From: Streptomyces rimosus | GTDB lineage: Bacteria; Actinomycetota; Actinomycetes; Streptomycetales; Streptomycetaceae | DNA: 64,000 nt | Assembly (NCBI RefSeq): GCF_008704655.1 | Contig: NZ_CP023688.1 | Coordinates: 3,658,001 to 3,722,000 of the forward strand | Reading direction: 5' to 3' | Shown: piece by piece, positions 24,479 through 34,247 of the stretch | How the letters are laid out: each line of letters begins with the position of its first letter | Position numbering within the stretch: the stretch's first letter is position 1 | Made by a program: the position numbers and the translations under genes | The notes under the pieces: model-generated | Seen by the model: the letters and a program-made list of their open reading frames with translations, nothing else | Databases searched by the model: none | Told to the model about the DNA's origin: nothing

Positions 24479-26383
24479 TCACCGGCCGGTACCGGCGGGC
24501 TTGGCCGGGCGGTCGGCCTTGCCCGCCTGCGGGCCGGCGCCCGCGGCCCCGCCCGGGCCGGGCACTCCCCCGACGCCGCCCAGCCCGCCGCTGCTGATCG
24601 TGTTGTGGTCGCCGATGCCGATGGCGCCCTGCGCGGACTCGATGAAGACGCCGCCGTTGGTGACGTTGACGATCCGCTGCTCGAATTCGTCGGTCTGCCA
24701 GCCCGCTTCGTACAGCGCCGTCCGTACGCCGCCGGCCACCCGGTCCTGGATGCTCTTCAAGTAGCGGGTGACGTCCATCTCCTGGAAGAGCGAGGCGTCG
24801 GAGTCGGAGCCCAGTTCGCGGACGGAGGCGGCGGGCCCGTCGGGCAGCGCGCCGCCGTGCCCGCCGGTGAGCACGCTCCACGCGGAGACGGCGCCGCGCC
24901 CCAGGGACGCGACGGCGCGCCCGGCGGAGCGCGGGGTCTGGGCGAGCGCCCACACCGCCTTCCCGAACGGGTTGTTGTGGCGGTAGCGGTGCGCGATCCG
25001 GTCGGCTTCCTGGTACAGGGCGCGGACCGGCCACAGGACGTGCGGCGCGACCTCCAGCATGAGCATGCCGCCCTGCGTGTGCACCCGTACGAAGACCGTG
25101 GTGACGATGCCCTCGCCCCAGCCGCCGACCCGGATGCGCAGGAAGTGCCGCCGGGTCTCGCCGCCCTCCTCGACGGCGCGGGCGCGGTGCGCGGCGAAGC
25201 CCTCGGGGCCGTACGGGGCGGCGTCCCGGGACGGCAGCCCGGCCACCGGCAGGAAGACGCACTCGTCGACCTCCAGCTCGCGCAGCCGGTCCCGCACCGC
25301 GGCGGCGGCCTGCGGCGAGCCGTACGCCGAGGGCACGCGGAGCGCCTCGACCAGGGGGATGATCCGCTGGAGGACGGTGTCGTTGTCGAGGGGGACGGGG
25401 CCGCCGCCGGCGGCATCCGTTCCGGTGGCGGCCGGTGTCGTGTTCTTGGCCAGGTCCGCTGCCGCGCCCTTGGTGATCTGCGCCGCGTCCTTGCGCGGCC
25501 GCAGTTCCACCGACAGCGACCAGGTCTCGTACGGGGTGCCCGCGCCGCAGAACGGGTCGGCCGCGCGGTACATGACCAGCGGGCCGTGCTGTTCGGTACG
25601 GATGCGGTGGCGCAGCCGCTGGAAGCGCCCGCCCTCGGCCCGCTCGGCGGGGTCGGCGGCGGCGTCCGGGAAGCGGTCCCGGGACAGATCGGTGGCCAGC
25701 ACCCTGGCGATCTGGCCGAGCTGCGCGCCGACGGCCCAGGCCAGTACGAAGGGGAGCGCGAGGGCGACCCAGGCGTGGATCGGCTGCGCCGCGCTCGTGC
25801 TCTGCCCGAACAGGCCGTCCGGCAGGAAGGCCGGTGCGACGGTGTCGCCCAGTCCCGACGAGCCGCCGGAGAAGGCGTACGGCGATCCCCCGTACCCGCC
25901 GGAGTCGTCGCCGAACGCCGTCACCAGCAGCAGCACGCCGACGAGCACCACGCTCAGACGCCCGTACCAGCGCAGCAGCCAGCCCGCGAACCGCCGGTAC
26001 CAGGGCGGCCGCGCGGCGCGGCCCCGTGCGTAGGGGGCCAGTGAGAGCAGCACGACCGGCAGCAGATAGAGCAGGGTCAGCCCGGAGGAGAGCGGGACGG
26101 ACACGATCCACAGGAGCAGCACGGCTCCCGCCCAGGCCAGTTCGATACGGCGGGCGCGCAGCGCGTGGGCCAGCACGCGGGCCGCGTCGAAGCCGAGCGA
26201 GGGGGCCGCCAGGCGCTCTTCGTGGACGTACAGCTCGTCGATCACCGCGTCGCGGTACACGGGGTCGAGGTACGTGCCGGCGCACAGCAGCCGGGTGGCT
26301 TCGCTGGCGCTGGGATGCCGGGGCGCCACCGCCCCGGGGCCGCCCTCCGGGCCGGACTGCTGCGGCACGTGCGTACGAGTCAC
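24479..26383 (-). CDS. large membrane protein with C-terminal GDHNTI motif
   Basis: 634 residues from the GTG at 26383. A helical start (to about 75) is followed by three or four membrane segments between about 80 and 240 and a large soluble domain (about 260-560) of unknown fold, with ETWSLSVELRPRKDAAQI and RRHFLRIRVGGWGEGIVTTV. A helix with EMDVTRYLKSIQDRVAG precedes VNVTNGGVFIESAQGAIGIG and DHNTISSGG near the C-terminus, then a Gly/Pro tail. The tail motif matches the head of the following gene. This could be a receptor-type partner of that small protein. No family name recognised. Confidence 0.65.
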   Translation of the reverse strand: MTRTHVPQQSGPEGGPGAVAPRHPSASEATRLLCAGTYLDPVYRDAVIDELYVHEERLAAPSLGFDAARVLAHALRARRIELAWAGAVLLLWIVSVPLSSGLTLLYLLPVVLLSLAPYARGRAARPPWYRRFAGWLLRWYGRLSVVLVGVLLLVTAFGDDSGGYGGSPYAFSGGSSGLGDTVAPAFLPDGLFGQSTSAAQPIHAWVALALPFVLAWAVGAQLGQIARVLATDLSRDRFPDAAADPAERAEGGRFQRLRHRIRTEQHGPLVMYRAADPFCGAGTPYETWSLSVELRPRKDAAQITKGAAADLAKNTTPAATGTDAAGGGPVPLDNDTVLQRIIPLVEALRVPSAYGSPQAAAAVRDRLRELEVDECVFLPVAGLPSRDAAPYGPEGFAAHRARAVEEGGETRRHFLRIRVGGWGEGIVTTVFVRVHTQGGMLMLEVAPHVLWPVRALYQEADRIAHRYRHNNPFGKAVWALAQTPRSAGRAVASLGRGAVSAWSVLTGGHGGALPDGPAASVRELGSDSDASLFQEMDVTRYLKSIQDRVAGGVRTALYEAGWQTDEFEQRIVNVTNGGVFIESAQGAIGIGDHNTISSGGLGGVGGVPGPGGAAGAGPQAGKADRPAKPAGTGR

Positions 26384-26616
26384 CTGATTCCCCCAAGGCG
26401 CCGGACGGCGCGAAACGACCGCTGTGACAGGCGGATTGCGAGTCGTGAACGCCGCAGCATAGAGGAGCCTCAAACGCCGTGTCAGGCGCGCGCCCGGAAG
26501 ATCACACAAAGGTGTGACACAACGACGGAGCCCGTACGGGAACGCGAGCGTTCCGTACGGGCTCCGGTCGGGGCTCCCGGTGTCGGGCTCCCCCTGAGTC
26601 GGATGTGTCAGGTGTG
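26384..26616. other. gap between mdh and the large membrane protein gene
   Basis: 233 bp without a gene. It holds the mdh terminator hairpin and the promoter and leader of the GDHNT membrane protein gene, whose GTG follows TTGGGGGAATCAG. Confidence 0.6.
26527..26565 (-). terminator. mdh terminator
   Basis: GGAGCCCGTACGGGAACG pairs with CGTTCCGTACGGGCTCC, a 17-bp stem with one bulged G and a 4-nt loop, 52 bp past the mdh stop. Confidence 0.75.
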
Positions 26617-28025
<1,409 letters not shown>

Positions 28026-28051
28026 CGGCCGGTGGGTGGGGCCACCGGCCG
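28026..28051 (-). terminator. terminator of the XRE-DUF2690 gene
   Basis: CGGCCGGTGG and CCACCGGCCG, 10-bp stem with a 6-nt loop, 12 bp past the stop of the leftward gene. Confidence 0.65.
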
Positions 28052-28062
28052 ACGGGACCGGG

Positions 28063-29484
28063 TCATCGTCCGGTGGACTCGCCCGTACCCGTACGTGTCG
28101 CCGTTCGCGGCCCCGACCCCGACCCCGCCGGAACCGGCTTGGCGCAGCCCTTCAGGCCCGCCGCCGTCGTCCCGCACGCGGTGACCTTCTTCGGGTCGCC
28201 GGACACCGGCACCATCGCGGTGTACGCGTCGCCGTCCTGCCCGGCCCTGGCCTTCTCCGTACGGCCCGACGAGCTGATCGCCGCCTCGTCGCCGGGCGCG
28301 GCCCCGGTGATACGCGCCCAGGCGGTGCCGCACACCTTGCTGTACCGCACCTCTATCATCGAGCCGCCCGCAAACCCCCGGGACGGGCTGTCGGCGTTCT
28401 GGCCGCCGCACCCCATCGTCTCGGGGTCCTTGCCCGCGCAGTCAGCCCCGGCGCACTTCACCCCGGCGGGCAGCGTCGCCTTCTTGCTCGGGCTCGCCGA
28501 CGGCGTGGGCGCCGCCTTCTTCTCCTGCTTGCCGCCGACGTCCAGCAGCAGCACGGCAGCGGCGATCACCAGCAGCGCGCCGACTACGCCGGCCAGGAAC
28601 ATCGTGGCGCGACGGCGGCGGAGCTGCCGGTCGGTGCCGTCCGGGGGCCCGGCGGGGGCGGGCTGACCGGCGAGGTGCCCGGTGGCGGGTCCGGCCGGAG
28701 AAGCGACGGTGCCGGGACGGTACGGGTCAGTGCGGGACGTATCGGAGCGAACCCCGTCAGCACGGGACTCATCGGGCCGGGACGTCTCTCTCGGCGGACC
28801 GCCGTACGTGGGCGCCTCGTACCGGGACGGCGGGGCGGCGGGCTCGGCGTCCACGTAGGCGCTCACCCGGGGCCAGGTCACCTTGCCCGGCCGGTCGGCG
28901 TCGTCCGCCGTCCCGGAGGAGGGCGCCGCGGACGGTCCGGCCATGCCGGGGAAGTCCGCGGTGGACGGCAGGTGGTCGTCACGCCGCGGTGGCGCGGCGG
29001 CGGCCGCGCCCCGGCCCTCCGCCTTGTCCCGGTCCGGCGCGCTCCCGTCGGTTTCCTGGGGCTGCGCCTCCCCCGGCTCCTTTCCCTTGGCCTTCTCCCT
29101 GACCTTGTCCTTGAGCCTGGTCTTCGCCTTGCCCGGCGCCGGGCCGAACTCCCCCAGCGCGGCCCGCGCCTGCGCCACCCGGATCGCCTCCATGGTGACG
29201 TCGTGCCGCATCTCCGAACGGCTCCAGGCGCGTTCGGCCAGCTCCCACATCGTGGTGAGGTGGCCGGCGTGCGCACCGGTCGCCTCGGCGAGCGCCACCA
29301 CGGCGCGCTGCGGCGGCAGCAGCCGCCCGTTGAGGTAGCGCTCCCACGAGGTCTTGCTGTAGCCGGTGCGGTCCGCGACGGCGGCGAGACTCAGCCCGCT
29401 GCGCTCCACGAGCCGCCGCAACTGGCTCGCGAACTCCTTCACCTGCGGATCGAGTTCTTCCGGTAGCGCCCTCCAGCGAGGCAT
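28063..29484 (-). CDS. membrane-anchored XRE regulator with DUF2690-like outside domain
   Basis: 473 residues. N-terminal HTH (about 15-75) with LSLAAVADRTGYSKTSWERY and a typical LNGRLLPP. A long disordered charged linker (about 130-300) contains Lys/Glu and Pro/Ser stretches. One membrane segment (about 313-335) follows, then a Cys-rich outside domain: CAGADCAGKDPETMGC, then VRYSKVCGTAWARI. The two Cys pairs and YSxxCxxAWxR are DUF2690 marks. Same start (MPRWRALP) and HTH as two neighbours. Likely a one-component membrane regulator; the signal is unknown. Confidence 0.85.
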   Translation of the reverse strand: MPRWRALPEELDPQVKEFASQLRRLVERSGLSLAAVADRTGYSKTSWERYLNGRLLPPQRAVVALAEATGAHAGHLTTMWELAERAWSRSEMRHDVTMEAIRVAQARAALGEFGPAPGKAKTRLKDKVREKAKGKEPGEAQPQETDGSAPDRDKAEGRGAAAAAPPRRDDHLPSTADFPGMAGPSAAPSSGTADDADRPGKVTWPRVSAYVDAEPAAPPSRYEAPTYGGPPRETSRPDESRADGVRSDTSRTDPYRPGTVASPAGPATGHLAGQPAPAGPPDGTDRQLRRRRATMFLAGVVGALLVIAAAVLLLDVGGKQEKKAAPTPSASPSKKATLPAGVKCAGADCAGKDPETMGCGGQNADSPSRGFAGGSMIEVRYSKVCGTAWARITGAAPGDEAAISSSGRTEKARAGQDGDAYTAMVPVSGDPKKVTACGTTAAGLKGCAKPVPAGSGSGPRTATRTGTGESTGR

Positions 29485-29735
29485 TGCCTCCCCCTAACCC
29501 CCCATATGCGCCTGCTTGCGCCTGTCAGTGCTTTGCGTCCGGTGCTCTTGCCGTCATTTCCTCCGCCGGGGCGCGGCCCCCGCAGCCCGCCCCAGTGGTT
29601 ACCCAAAGGGATGCTCAGAGTCAGGATGCCAGTTCCCATCTCCGGGGCGCACGGGAGCATTCGGGCATGGGACACGTAGCCGTACACCCCCGTACACTTC
29701 CGCCCGCCGTAGCCGGACCGGCCCGGATCCCGTAC
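29485..29735. other. gap between two XRE genes
   Basis: 251 bp without a gene. It separates the upstream pair (29736-31381) from the third XRE gene and should hold its promoter. I see no clear -10/-35 pair. Confidence 0.5.
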
Positions 29736-30617
29736 TCAACTCGTACGGAAGCACTCGGCCGGGCCGCCGCCGGCCGGGCGCAGGCACACCCGCAGCTTCT
29801 CCGGGCCGGATACGGCGGCCATCGGGGTGAAGACGTAACCGTCGGCGTCGAACCGGTCGGTGACCCGCGTGTTCTGCGAACTCCCGCCGGCGGCCCGGAG
29901 TTCAAGGCGGTCGCCGATCCGGCCGCCGCGGAGGCGGCCCCACGCCGCGCCGCACGCCTTGCTGTACCGGACCTGGAGGTGGCGCCCGCCCGTGGTGGTG
30001 CGCCTGAGGACCGTGGTCACCAGGCCCTCTCCGCCGCACAGCATGAACAGCGGGTCCTGCCCGTCGCACGCCGCCCCGTGGCAGCCGGTGCGCGCGGAGG
30101 GCGCGGAGGAGACGGCGGTGTTCGCCTGCCGTCCGGCCCCGCCGGTACCGGCACGCCACTCCAGTACGACCACCAGTACGGCGGTCACAGCCAGCGCCAA
30201 CGCCACACCCACCACAAGCGTCACACGGCGCACACCGAACGGCGGCGCCGATCGCGGGACATCTTCGGGACGTTGCGCTGCGTCGCCGCCCTCGTCCAGT
30301 GGAGGGGCCGCGCCCTCGCGTACGTCTTCTTCCGACGCGCGCTCCGCCGAACGCCCCCGCCCGCTCCACGCCGCGTCGGCCAGCTCCCACAGCGCCGCCA
30401 CCCGGCCGCCGCGCTCCCCTGCCAAGCGGCACAGCGCCTCGGCCGCCTCCCTCGGCGGCAGCGACTTGCCGTTGAGGTAGCGCTCCCACGAGGACTTGCT
30501 GTACGCGGTCTTGGCGGCCAGGGCCGCCAGCGACAGCCCCGTACGGCCGCGCAACTCCCGTAATGCCGCCGCCAGTCGCGCCCCCTCGACCGGCCCGTGC
30601 GCTCCCGTACCGCTCAT
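29736..30617 (-). CDS. membrane-anchored XRE regulator with DUF2690-like domain
   Basis: 293 residues from MSGTGAHGPVEGARLAAALR. HTH with LSLAALAAKTAYSKSSWERY and LNGKSLPP, a short linker, a membrane segment (about 132-153) and an outside domain with CHGAACDGQDPLFMLCGG and VRYSKACGAAWGRLRGG. Shorter linker than the 28063 paralogue. Its ATG overlaps the stop of the upstream paralogue by four bases (ATGA), so they are one transcript. Confidence 0.85.
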   Translation of the reverse strand: MSGTGAHGPVEGARLAAALRELRGRTGLSLAALAAKTAYSKSSWERYLNGKSLPPREAAEALCRLAGERGGRVAALWELADAAWSGRGRSAERASEEDVREGAAPPLDEGGDAAQRPEDVPRSAPPFGVRRVTLVVGVALALAVTAVLVVVLEWRAGTGGAGRQANTAVSSAPSARTGCHGAACDGQDPLFMLCGGEGLVTTVLRRTTTGGRHLQVRYSKACGAAWGRLRGGRIGDRLELRAAGGSSQNTRVTDRFDADGYVFTPMAAVSGPEKLRVCLRPAGGGPAECFRTS

Positions 30618-31381
30618 CGGCGCAGCGCTTCCCAGGTGTCGGGGCCCACGATGCCGTCGGCCGGCAGGCCGGACTTGGTCTGGAAGCGCTTCACGGCGCG
30701 GATCGTGTTCTCGCCGACGATGCCGTCGACGGCTCCCGGGTCGAACCCCCGGTGACGCAGCAGGCACTGCGCTTCCACGACGCCCCAGCCGGCGGTGCCG
30801 TTGGACAGGATCGCCTGGGTGGTGTCGCTGCGGTCCGCGGTGAGTACGCCGTGCGCGCGGTGCACACGGCAGTCGAACACCGTGCCCGGCTCGTGGACGA
30901 ACGCCCCCGGCGACGCGGACGGCCGGGCGGCGGGCGCGTCGTCCTGCCACGGCCGGGCGATGGGCAGGCCCGCGGCCAGGGCGGCGATCAGGGTGGCGGT
31001 GGCGAGGACGACCGTACGGGGCCGTGGGGTCCGTGAGGCCCGTCCCTGCCGTACGTCCTCGGGCCCCGCGTCCTCAGCCCGTACGCCCTCACCCCCCGCC
31101 TCCTCTCCCCCTACGGCTGCACTCGCCTCCGCCGCCACCTCCCGAAGCGCCAGCAGCCGCGTCGGATCGGTGCCGCAGGCGTGGGCCAGGGCTTCGACCG
31201 CGCCTGTCGGCGGGAGCTTCTTGCCGTTGAGGTAGCGCTCCCAGGACGACTTGCTGTACGCGGTCTTCGCGGCCAGCGCGGCCAGGCTGAGGCCGCTGTG
31301 ATCTTTCAGGCGGCGCATGTGTACGACCAGTTGGGCGGCCCGCTGGTCCAACGACGCGGGCAGTTCCCGCCAACGCGACAT
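30614..31381 (-). CDS. membrane-anchored XRE regulator with peptidoglycan-binding domain
   Basis: 255 residues from MSRWRELPASLDQRAAQLVV. The HTH is nearly identical to the next gene (LSLAALAAKTAYSKSSWERY). A membrane segment (about 123-143) is followed by an outside PG_binding_1 repeat (about 190-253) with GWGVVEAQCLLRHRGFDPG and VDGIVGENTIRAVKRFQ, ending GPDTWEALRR. So DNA binding inside is joined to cell-wall binding outside. It faces a secreted protein with the same wall-binding domain across a 311-bp divergent gap. Confidence 0.85.
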   Translation of the reverse strand: MSRWRELPASLDQRAAQLVVHMRRLKDHSGLSLAALAAKTAYSKSSWERYLNGKKLPPTGAVEALAHACGTDPTRLLALREVAAEASAAVGGEEAGGEGVRAEDAGPEDVRQGRASRTPRPRTVVLATATLIAALAAGLPIARPWQDDAPAARPSASPGAFVHEPGTVFDCRVHRAHGVLTADRSDTTQAILSNGTAGWGVVEAQCLLRHRGFDPGAVDGIVGENTIRAVKRFQTKSGLPADGIVGPDTWEALRR

Positions 31382-31692
31382 GTTCCACCCCACACGCGTC
31401 CGGTCTTCCCCCGAGGCGCTGTGCGCCCCCTGAGTCGCCGATGATGGCGGACAGGCCACCGCCGGTTCCCGTTCTTACAGTTTCCGCAACAGGTCCAGAC
31501 ATGCGCCGCGTCCCGCCGAGCCGTCCATCACGCCGACGTCCCCGCAGGTCAGCGCGTGCGGCGTCCCACCATGGACCAACTTCCGGGGTTCCTCTGGCCG
31601 GTGGGGCGACGGGGGCCGCATCGTCGGTGGTGCACACCGGGCGGCGTGGTCCACCCCGCGCCGCGTCCACCATCCCAGGGGAGGAACACCTC
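31382..31692. other. divergent promoter region, XRE-PGB and secreted PGB gene
   Basis: 311 bp without a gene. It must hold promoters for both directions. GTTCTTACAGTTTCCGCAA near 31470 is an AT-richer patch. No palindrome was obvious. Confidence 0.5.
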
Positions 31693-32103
31693 ATGAACCT
31701 GCGCAAGCGCATCGCCCTCGCCGCCGCGACGACGGCGCTCGGCACCGGCCTCGCCGTCGTTCCCGCGGCCGGCGCCACCGCGTCCGCCGCCCCGGCCGCG
31801 AAGCCCGCCGCCGTCACGGCCGCCACTGACGCCCGGTTGGCGGGCCCGTACGGCTGCAACTACACCAACAGCGAGCCGACGCTCTCCCTCGGTTCGCGCG
31901 GCAAGGCCGTCAAGGAGGCCCAGTGCCTGCTCAAGCACTGGAACGTCGACATCGGCCGGCACGGGGTCGACGGGAAGTTCGGCACGGACACCCGCAAGGC
32001 GGTGCGTGAGTTCCAGCGTCGTATCCACCGCACCTGCCACATGCCGGTGGACGGCATCGTGGGCAAGAAGACGTGGCACGCGCTGAAGCACACCGGCTGC
32101 TGA
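31693..32103 (+). CDS. secreted peptidoglycan-binding protein
   Basis: 136 residues. Signal peptide MNLRKRIALAAATTALGTGL with an Ala-rich cleavage region, then one PG_binding_1 domain (about 65-133): GSRGKAVKEAQCLLKHWN, VDGKFGTDTRKAVREFQ and VDGIVGKKTWHALK. Two extra Cys pairs could form disulfides. No catalytic domain. GGGAGG precedes the ATG. It is probably exported to the wall, and is a candidate ligand competitor or signal for the facing XRE-PGB regulator. Confidence 0.88.
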   Translation: MNLRKRIALAAATTALGTGLAVVPAAGATASAAPAAKPAAVTAATDARLAGPYGCNYTNSEPTLSLGSRGKAVKEAQCLLKHWNVDIGRHGVDGKFGTDTRKAVREFQRRIHRTCHMPVDGIVGKKTWHALKHTGC

Positions 32104-32113
32104 AGTGAGGGAA

Positions 32114-32139
32114 GGCCGGCCCGTACCGCCGGGCCGGCC
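32114..32139. terminator. terminator hairpin after the PGB gene
   Basis: GGCCGGCCCG and CGGGCCGGCC, 10-bp stem with a 6-nt loop, 11 bp past the stop. Confidence 0.6.
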
Positions 32140-32144
32140 GGACA

Positions 32145-32188
32145 CCGGGCGGCCCGTCCACTTTCGGGGGAGCGGACGGGCCGCCCGG
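32145..32188. terminator. long bidirectional hairpin before icd end
   Basis: Perfect 15-bp stem CCGGGCGGCCCGTCC with a 14-nt loop. It lies between the convergent PGB and icd genes, 24 bp from the icd stop. Confidence 0.75.
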
Positions 32189-32211
32189 CGTCCGGGGCCC
32201 GCGGCGCCTCC

Positions 32212-33432
32212 TCACGCGTCCGCCATCTTCTTCTGCACCCCCACATCCAGCGCGTCCAGGAACTGCTCCGTCGTCAGATACGGCTGGTTCCTGGAGATGA
32301 GCAGGGCCAGGTCCTTGGTCATCTGGCCGCCCTCGACGGTCTCGACGCAGACCCGCTCCAGCATCCGGGCGAACCGGGTGACCTCGGGGGTGCCGTCCAG
32401 TTCGCCGCGGTGGGCCAGGCCGCGGGTCCAGGCGAAGACCGAGGCGATGGGGTTGGTCGAGGTGGGGACGCCCTGCTGGTGGCGGCGGTAGTGCCGGGTC
32501 ACCGTGCCGTGCGCGGCCTCGGCCTCCACGGTACGGCCGTCGGCCGTCATCAGGACCGAGGTCATCAGGCCGAGCGAGCCGAAGCCCTGCGCCACCACGT
32601 CGGACTGCACGTCCCCGTCGTAGTTCTTGCAGGCCCAGACGTAGCCGCCCTCCCACTTGAGCGCGGCGGCCACCATGTCGTCGATCAGCCGGTGCTCGTA
32701 CGTCAGGCCGCGGGCGTCGAAGGCGGCCTTGAACTCGGCGTCGAAGACTTCCTGGAAGAGTTCCTTGAACCGGCCGTCGTACTTCTTGAGGATCGTGTTC
32801 TTCGTGGACAGGTACACCGGGTACGAGCGGTCCAGGCCGTAGCGGAACGCGGCGCGCGCGAAGTCGCGTACGGACGCGTCGTGGTTGTACATGGCGAGCG
32901 CGACGCCGGGGCCGGGGAAGTCGTGGACCTCCAGCTCGACCGGCTCGCCGCCGTCGCGGGGCGTGTAGGTCAGGGTGAGGGTGCCGGGCCCGGGGATCTT
33001 CAGGTCGGTGGCGCGGTACTGGTCGCCGAAGGCGTGCCGGCCGACCACGATGGGCCTGGTCCAGCTCGGTACGGGGCGGGGCACGTTCGCCATGATGATC
33101 GGCTCGCGGAAGATGACGCCGCCGAGGATGTTGCGGATGGTGCCGTTCGGCGAGCGGTACATCGCCTTGAGGCCGAACTCCTCGACCCGTGCCTCGTCCG
33201 GGGTGATGGTGGCGCACTTGACGCCGGCCCCGTGCTTCTTGATCGCGTGGGCGGCGTCGACGGTGATCTGGTCGCCGGTGGCGTCGCGGTTCTCGATGCC
33301 CAGGTCGAAGTAGTCCAGCTCGATGTCGAGGTAGGGCAGGATCAGCTTGTTCTTGATGGCGGACCACATGATGCGGGCCATCTCGTCGCCGTCGAGCTCG
33401 ACGACGGGCTGGGCAACCTTGATCTTGGCCAT
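32212..33432 (-). CDS. icd: NADP-dependent isocitrate dehydrogenase, dimeric type
   Basis: 406 residues from [20 protein letters not shown]. Motifs: [20 protein letters not shown] (substrate Ser, Asn and Arg), then [15 protein letters not shown] and [17 protein letters not shown], and the NADP loop [12 protein letters not shown]. Length and these motifs mark the eukaryote-like homodimeric subfamily, not the 740-residue monomeric enzyme usual in Streptomyces. Converts isocitrate to 2-oxoglutarate in the citric acid cycle. Confidence 0.93.
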   Translation of the reverse strand: MAKIKVAQPVVELDGDEMARIMWSAIKNKLILPYLDIELDYFDLGIENRDATGDQITVDAAHAIKKHGAGVKCATITPDEARVEEFGLKAMYRSPNGTIRNILGGVIFREPIIMANVPRPVPSWTRPIVVGRHAFGDQYRATDLKIPGPGTLTLTYTPRDGGEPVELEVHDFPGPGVALAMYNHDASVRDFARAAFRYGLDRSYPVYLSTKNTILKKYDGRFKELFQEVFDAEFKAAFDARGLTYEHRLIDDMVAAALKWEGGYVWACKNYDGDVQSDVVAQGFGSLGLMTSVLMTADGRTVEAEAAHGTVTRHYRRHQQGVPTSTNPIASVFAWTRGLAHRGELDGTPEVTRFARMLERVCVETVEGGQMTKDLALLISRNQPYLTTEQFLDALDVGVQKKMADA

Positions 33433-33751
33433 GCGGTGGGGCGTCCCTCTCGCGCGACGACTGGGGCGGCCACCGGCGGTGTCCCCGGACACGTCGATGT
33501 GCCTCGTTCGTCAAGTTACTCGGCGCGGGGGCGCGGCGGCCGTCCCTGAGGGGCCGCGCGGGTGTGCGTCACGCGAATGGCGTGGGGAGGCGTCGTACGG
33601 GGCGGTGCGGGCCCGTACGGAGAGAGCGAGCGACGGGGGAAGGCCGGAGCGCGCGGCCCTCCCCCGTGCGGGCGTACGTACGGTCCCGTCGCGCGGGCGT
33701 ACGGCCCGATCGCGCGGGCGTACGGCTCCCCGCGCGGGCGTACGGCCCGCC
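33433..33751. other. non-coding region with tandem repeat
   Basis: 319 bp between the icd start and the DUF3017 stop, both leftward. It should hold the icd promoter. The right end is a tandem repeat (33689-33751). No gene seen. Confidence 0.6.
33689..33751. repeat. 21-bp tandem repeat, three copies
   Basis: Unit TCGCGCGGGCGTACGGCCCG plus one base at 33689-33709, with slightly changed copies at 33710-33730 and 33731-33751. A looser copy with GTGCGGGCGTACG lies just before. The array abuts the stop of the DUF3017 gene. Confidence 0.8.
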
Positions 33752-34180
33752 TCACCACACCGTGAAGTGCACCAGGTCGTCCAGGAACGGGATCTTCAGC
33801 CACGGCTTGGGCTGCGCCATCAGCGCCAGCAGGACGATGGCCACGCCCAGCCCGCCGTACGTCGCCATGTCGGTGAACCGGGACCGTACGGCCAGCATGC
33901 CCACCTTCGGCAGCACCCGGCGCAGCACCGCCCCGCCCAGCAGGGACAGGCCGATCAGGAGCGTCCCGATACGGAAACCGTCCAGCGCGACGATGAGCAG
34001 CCCCAGGGCCACCCCGCCCATGACGGCCAGCAGCGGCCACTGCCGGGCGGGCGGCGAGGCGCTGCCGGGGGCGGTCCTGCCGCCGCCCTCCGGCCGTGCG
34101 GTGTCGGTGGTGATCCGCGGGAAGCGGCGGGAGGGCCGCTGCGGCTCGGAGGCGCCTTCCGCGTGCGCTTCGGCACTCAT
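33752..34180 (-). CDS. DUF3017 membrane protein
   Basis: 142 residues. Basic, Pro-rich N-terminus to about 45, then three membrane segments (about 48-66, 68-88 and 108-122) and a short end with FLDDLVHFTVW. DUF3017 proteins are found right after folD in Streptomyces, as here (67 bp). Function unknown; co-transcription with folD is likely. Confidence 0.85.
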   Translation of the reverse strand: MSAEAHAEGASEPQRPSRRFPRITTDTARPEGGGRTAPGSASPPARQWPLLAVMGGVALGLLIVALDGFRIGTLLIGLSLLGGAVLRRVLPKVGMLAVRSRFTDMATYGGLGVAIVLLALMAQPKPWLKIPFLDDLVHFTVW

Positions 34181-34247
34181 GGGTGGCGGTCCCTTTCCGT
34201 GTCCGTTCCGGTGCTGCGTACGTTCCGGTACTGCGGGAGGCGCGGGA

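Noticed and set aside
31441..31692. In-frame extension upstream of the peptidoglycan-binding protein
   Set aside because: The ATG at 31693 has a good ribosome site and starts a normal signal peptide; the extension would bury it.
33689..33751. Possible CRISPR-like array
   Set aside because: Units are contiguous without spacers; it is a plain tandem repeat.
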